Source: Oscillospiraceae bacterium
Lineage (GTDB): Bacteria > Bacillota > Clostridia > WRLR01
Assembly (NCBI GenBank): GCA_009777515.1
Contig: WRLR01000024.1
Coordinates: 1 to 43,782, forward strand
Direction: 5' to 3'
DNA: 43,782 nt
The translations under genes were made by a program, and so were the position numbers. The notes beneath the pieces are model-generated. The model was given only the letters and a program-made list of their open reading frames with translations. It was not told the origin of the DNA and ran no database searches. Below are positions 40,575-43,782 of this stretch, piece by piece. Each line of letters opens with the position of its first letter. The first letter of the stretch is position 1.

Positions 40575-42581
40575 CTACGTTTGTCTCGGCGCCGCAGAGC
40601 CAATGTGATGTCCTCGCCTATTATGCTGCGGCGCGTTTTGCTGTTGCTCCGCCGAAGGCGTAAACAGCATATCCACATTAGCCACCGTTATCATGTCCGT
40701 GCTGTGCAGAGCTTTTCTGGCGCCGCTGTCCAGCTTGATGTTGTTCAAATATGTGCCGTTCCTGGAATACATGTCCCGCACATACCAGAGGTCGTCCTCT
40801 TTCTCCAGTTTGGCGTGCGCCTTCCCCACAGCGGGGTTGTCCAGCACCAAATCCGAATGCTCTTTTCTCCTCCCAATCGTAAACTCGTTCTCAATCAACG
40901 TAACGCCAAACTCGCGCATGGCGCCGCGGACGGTCAAAGTGGCGTCGACGCGTTTTGTGAATGGCAAAACCTCCGTGGGCGGGTACATATTAGCCTGCCC
41001 ATCATCCGAAAAACCGGAGCGGTGATTTACGCCGCTGCCATCCTCAAAGCCGTCGGCATATGGGTAGTCATCCATCTCGATAAAGTCCCGGCAGTGCTCC
41101 AATTGCATTTTACTTAAATATTCATCCAGCAGGGTCGAAGCCGGGGTACCAATACTGCCACCATCTTCTAAGCCGCTATGGTACTGGTCGTCAAGCGCAT
41201 ATATGGGCCACCCATCGTTGCCGTCATTTTCAATTTCGCTTGTGGCGCAGGCGCCATCGCCTACTTCGCTCGCTTCGTCAATAGGCGCAGCATCGCTTAC
41301 ATATGGTATCGCCGCCGCGCTGGCAGCAATGGGCATGGCCAACGCGCCCCCAGCATCTATTTGGCTTGCATCGCCCTCTTCGATGTGCACATATCGCTCA
41401 TCAGGTGAATCGACGGCAACCTCCGGTTCGTCCTGTTCGGCCCTTTTTGCGCTGTTCGCCCAAAGGTCATCATTGCCGTCCTGCCCGTCTGCCGCGTCGG
41501 CGGCGGCATTGGCCTCGTATATGGCGGAAGCCGCTTTGACCGCCTCTGAAAACTCCCCGCCGCGCTTCTTCTTTGACCCTCCCGCCTCAAGGCCCGCTCC
41601 ATTGCATGTTATAAAATATCTCATAAGCAAAAGCTCCGCGCCCAGCGCCGATATAAGGGCTGCGCCCCTGTAAACTGCGCCGTCGGCCAAGTCCCTGGGT
41701 ATATAAGTCATCGCGCCAAAATAGACCACCGCGACCACGATGGCGCAAAGAACGGGCAGCAGCACCCTGCCGCCGTTCGCCGCAGGTTTAACCGCCAAGC
41801 CCCCAAACCGCGTTCCGACCTGCCGCGCAAAACCGCCAAAAGCCGCAGCCGCGCCCGCTGCGCCCGCTGCGCCCGTGCTTGCGCCGCTTTTCAAACCAGC
41901 CTTTGCGCCATCTTTTGCGCCTGCCAAGCCCGAACCGGCGCCGATGCCGTAGCTGCCGCCCCTCTGGGCGGTCGCCTGTTCGTACCCGCCAGCGCCGCGA
42001 TGCTGCGCGTCATCGGAAAAACACAAAATATCCATCAAAAAATCCGTGAACGCATCGTACTTGAACCCTGCCCTTTTGACCTCTTCAATGATTTTCCTGC
42101 AAAACAGCTTCCCAGTGGCGTCGTCAGGGCTAAAGACCGCAATAAGATCCATTACCAGTTCCGAAAAAGGCGCAAGCCGATCTTCAGGCGGCTCGGCGGG
42201 CAGGTATACTAGCTTGGCGCTCTGCCGCGACGGATCGATAAATATCATGCTCGCATGCAACAGCAAGCATTTTTCTTCAAGCAGAAATTTATCGAGTCCG
42301 CCAATCGCAACGGACACCTCCATCAGGAGGCCGGCAAGGAAACGTATGCTCCGCCCGCAGTCGCGCATATATTCGTCAGCGGCGACCAGCCCGCTGACAT
42401 CGTAGAAAAAACGGGGCTTACCGTCCGCAGTCATATTGCGGAACGGCAAAAGCCCGTATATTTCATTGTTCGCTATCATCTCCACCTGGTAGTCCATCAC
42501 CCTGCGCCCGGAAGGCAGCGTCAGTACCAACTGCCTCCCATCGTCGCCGTCGTGAAACTTTTTGTCGTAATATCCGCTCAT
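40575..42581 (-). CDS. DUF6382 and FHA domain membrane protein linked to Tad pilus genes
   Basis: A 668-residue protein. The N-terminal domain (about 15-190) matches the DUF6382 pattern found in clostridial Tad loci, including a LLPFRNMTADGKPRFFYDVSG segment near 44-64. A Gly/Ala-rich linker (about 195-268) leads to two membrane helices (about 272-293 and 304-324), a long acidic, disordered stretch (about 335-560), and a C-terminal FHA domain (about 565-650) with FTIGRRKEHSDLVL, a KAHAKLE strand and the SRNGTYLNN loop that bind phospho-threonine. It probably senses Ser/Thr phosphorylation and adjusts pilus assembly, but this is inference. Its ATG overlaps the flp1 stop by four bases. Confidence 0.88.
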   Translation of the reverse strand: MSGYYDKKFHDGDDGRQLVLTLPSGRRVMDYQVEMIANNEIYGLLPFRNMTADGKPRFFYDVSGLVAADEYMRDCGRSIRFLAGLLMEVSVAIGGLDKFLLEEKCLLLHASMIFIDPSRQSAKLVYLPAEPPEDRLAPFSELVMDLIAVFSPDDATGKLFCRKIIEEVKRAGFKYDAFTDFLMDILCFSDDAQHRGAGGYEQATAQRGGSYGIGAGSGLAGAKDGAKAGLKSGASTGAAGAAGAAAAFGGFARQVGTRFGGLAVKPAANGGRVLLPVLCAIVVAVVYFGAMTYIPRDLADGAVYRGAALISALGAELLLMRYFITCNGAGLEAGGSKKKRGGEFSEAVKAASAIYEANAAADAADGQDGNDDLWANSAKRAEQDEPEVAVDSPDERYVHIEEGDASQIDAGGALAMPIAASAAAIPYVSDAAPIDEASEVGDGACATSEIENDGNDGWPIYALDDQYHSGLEDGGSIGTPASTLLDEYLSKMQLEHCRDFIEMDDYPYADGFEDGSGVNHRSGFSDDGQANMYPPTEVLPFTKRVDATLTVRGAMREFGVTLIENEFTIGRRKEHSDLVLDNPAVGKAHAKLEKEDDLWYVRDMYSRNGTYLNNIKLDSGARKALHSTDMITVANVDMLFTPSAEQQQNAPQHNRRGHHIGSAAPRQT

Positions 42582-42829
42582 CCGATCCCGTAGTCCCCCC
42601 TGATATTGGATACGTCCACGTCATTGCTGATTTGATCGTTCGCGAACAGCCCTTCCATCACGCCCGTAGCGAATCCGAGTATGGCGTCGCGGAAAATAAG
42701 CGCGAGCCCGACAAGAACCGCAATGATAATAACAATCTCAACGGTCCCCATACCCTCTTCGCTGCGCCACTTCCCCCTGTAAAAAGCGGCGCCGACCCAG
42801 TTCCAAGCAATTTTCAATAAGCCAGCCAT
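42578..42829 (-). CDS. Flp1-family type IVb pilin
   Basis: An 83-residue prepilin-like protein. After a basic leader, SEEGMGTVEIVIIIAVLVG gives the type IV pilin arrangement: Gly (cleavage site region), Glu at +5-like position in TVEIV, and a hydrophobic helix to about residue 45. This matches the short Flp1 family of clostridial Tad systems. The C-terminal part (DQISNDVDVSNIRGDYGIG) is longer than in the smallest Flp1 pilins. GAGGGGG precedes the ATG. It lies between tadC and the FHA gene, and the stop overlaps the latter. Confidence 0.9.
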   Translation of the reverse strand: MAGLLKIAWNWVGAAFYRGKWRSEEGMGTVEIVIIIAVLVGLALIFRDAILGFATGVMEGLFANDQISNDVDVSNIRGDYGIG

Positions 42830-42865
42830 GCATATACCCCCTCAAAAAATTTATTTGAAACCTCG

Positions 42866-43744
42866 TTATATGCCCTGCAGCGCTAGTATCGCGGGCGTCA
42901 TTACAATGAGCAATATAGACATCAACATAATGGCCATGGGCAGCAGCATCTTGGATGAAGCCTCTTCGCCCAGTTTTTTCGCCGCGTTCTTCCTCATTTC
43001 CCAACATTCGTTCGCGTGGATGCGCAATATGGGAACCAGTTCTGCGTTCCCCTTCCTGATGTTTTGCAACAGTACCGAAACGACGCGGGTGACCTCTTGT
43101 ATCCGGCATCTTTTCGCAAAATCCTCATATGCCTTCGATTCACTTTTGCCCGACTTTATTTCCGTCAGGGCCATGTGCAGCTCCCTTCCCAACGCTTTTG
43201 ATATATCGGTGCCCTCCGACACTTTCTCCCATGCATTGGAAACGTTCATACCAGCGTTGACCAACAGCGTAAGTTTTACAAGGAAGTCCGGGAAGTCAAG
43301 CATGATGTCCATCTTCCGCTTGCGTATATCCGCGTTCAACTTGCTGTCCGGCAGCAGGTATGCCGACCCAAGACACAAGGCGCATACAAGCAAATATCCG
43401 AACCCCGGCGCCGTGCGGAGGCCAATCAACAGGCAGAACTCCAGCGCCAGCAAAATGAACGCGCACTTGCGCGACTGGTGCAGCAAGAACCGCGCGTCCG
43501 AGCCGGGCTTGCCATAATATTCAATGATATGGACCTTGATTTTGCGATCGTAGCTCAGCCTCGCTGTGTACCTAAAGCGCATCAGCAGAAACGACGGCGC
43601 AATAATCAGCTTCCGGAACGGGTCGTCCAACAGCAGATTGCCATAAAAGGCGAAGGCCCCCCTCCTCATGAGCGCGCCCCCGGCGCACCAGGCCGCCGGT
43701 ACAAAAAGAGCCGCCGCCAATAAATAACCCGTTATCCACTGCAT
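42866..43744 (-). CDS. tadC: TadC-like Flp pilus inner-membrane platform protein (type II secretion F family)
   Basis: A 292-residue membrane protein with N-terminal hydrophobic segment, a helix pair around residues 95-130, a T2SSF domain (about 145-260: DFPDFLVKLTLLVNAGMNVSNAW, ALTEIKSGKSESKAYEDFAKRC and a SVLLQNIRKG segment) and a C-terminal membrane helix (LLPMAIMLMSILLIVMTPAI). I chose the ATG at 43742-43744, preceded by GGGAGGGG; an upstream GTG frame is less likely. TadC versus TadB is inferred from its position before the pilin. In the same strand, 20 bp upstream, a frame reading off the right edge ends in TAA (complement of 43764-43766), probably the end of a preceding gene. Confidence 0.87.
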   Translation of the reverse strand: MQWITGYLLAAALFVPAAWCAGGALMRRGAFAFYGNLLLDDPFRKLIIAPSFLLMRFRYTARLSYDRKIKVHIIEYYGKPGSDARFLLHQSRKCAFILLALEFCLLIGLRTAPGFGYLLVCALCLGSAYLLPDSKLNADIRKRKMDIMLDFPDFLVKLTLLVNAGMNVSNAWEKVSEGTDISKALGRELHMALTEIKSGKSESKAYEDFAKRCRIQEVTRVVSVLLQNIRKGNAELVPILRIHANECWEMRKNAAKKLGEEASSKMLLPMAIMLMSILLIVMTPAILALQGI

Positions 43745-43782
43745 CGCCGCCCCTCCCCTTTTTATACCCACAAGAACATTCG

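Noticed and set aside
1..43782. The window as a complete circular element
   Set aside because: Joining the ends gives a TadB that stops six codons after the junction, without its last membrane helices, and no replication or partition genes are present; the content is chromosomal.

Overview
The window looks like chromosomal DNA of an uncultured anaerobic Clostridia (Firmicutes) relative. It carries a clostridial-type Tad/Flp pilus locus (CpaB, TadZ, TadA, TadB, TadC, Flp1 pilin, DUF6382-FHA protein), a nine-gene V-type ATPase operon, formate-tetrahydrofolate ligase, carboxyspermidine-type polyamine genes, a DUF6514-like small protein and short palindromic repeats of a kind common in clostridial genomes. 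No phage, plasmid or rRNA genes are visible. Coding regions are mostly GC-rich; the two toxin-antitoxin-like patches (about 6.5-8.1 kb and 23.3-24.2 kb) are visibly AT-richer.

Layout: 1-4.3 kb, minus strand, cpaB-tadZ-tadA-tadB (tadB runs off the left edge). 4.5-6.4 kb, MATE exporter and a DUF6514-like gene. 6.6-8.0 kb, an Xre regulator plus nucleotidyltransferase pair behind a near-ideal promoter with a built-in palindrome. 8.15-12.3 kb, plus strand, tRNA-Leu(TAA), fhs, a TIM-barrel epimerase and a D-2-hydroxyacid dehydrogenase. 12.3-16.5 kb, minus strand, a large hybrid histidine kinase translationally coupled to an HD-GYP response regulator (probably cyclic-di-GMP turnover). 16.6-19.6 kb, minus strand, gldA-dhaKL (glycerol to dihydroxyacetone to DHAP). 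19.8-23.3 kb, plus strand, a type-2 malate/lactate dehydrogenase, then a DUF2271 lipoprotein-lrgA-lrgB operon. 23.4-31.1 kb, minus strand, a tight run of aldo-keto reductase, KDG kinase, carboxyspermidine dehydrogenase, carboxyspermidine decarboxylase and two URO-D-like proteins, followed by mntA and a broken hepT. 31.4-40.5 kb, plus strand, the V-ATPase operon (H-like, C, I, K, F, E, A, B, D). 40.6-43.8 kb, minus strand, tadC-flp1-FHA.

The genes suggest a fermenter that reduces and phosphorylates C3 and sugar-acid compounds, uses tetrahydrofolate C1 units, makes spermidine by the carboxyspermidine route, couples ATP to an ion gradient with a V-type ATPase, and builds Flp pili with a possible FHA and second-messenger control layer.

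The most unusual property is not one gene. Short tandem repeats (units of about 12-30 bp) recur throughout, both between genes and in frame inside otherwise conserved proteins: FTHFS, dihydroxyacetone kinase, the V-ATPase C subunit, CpaB, TadB, the histidine kinase, the carboxyspermidine enzymes and the FHA protein. Other points are a nonsense codon in hepT, loss of the phospho-accepting His in the kinase HPt domain, a double-hairpin repeat inside the V-ATPase operon, and Tad genes at both window edges in the order expected of a single operon.
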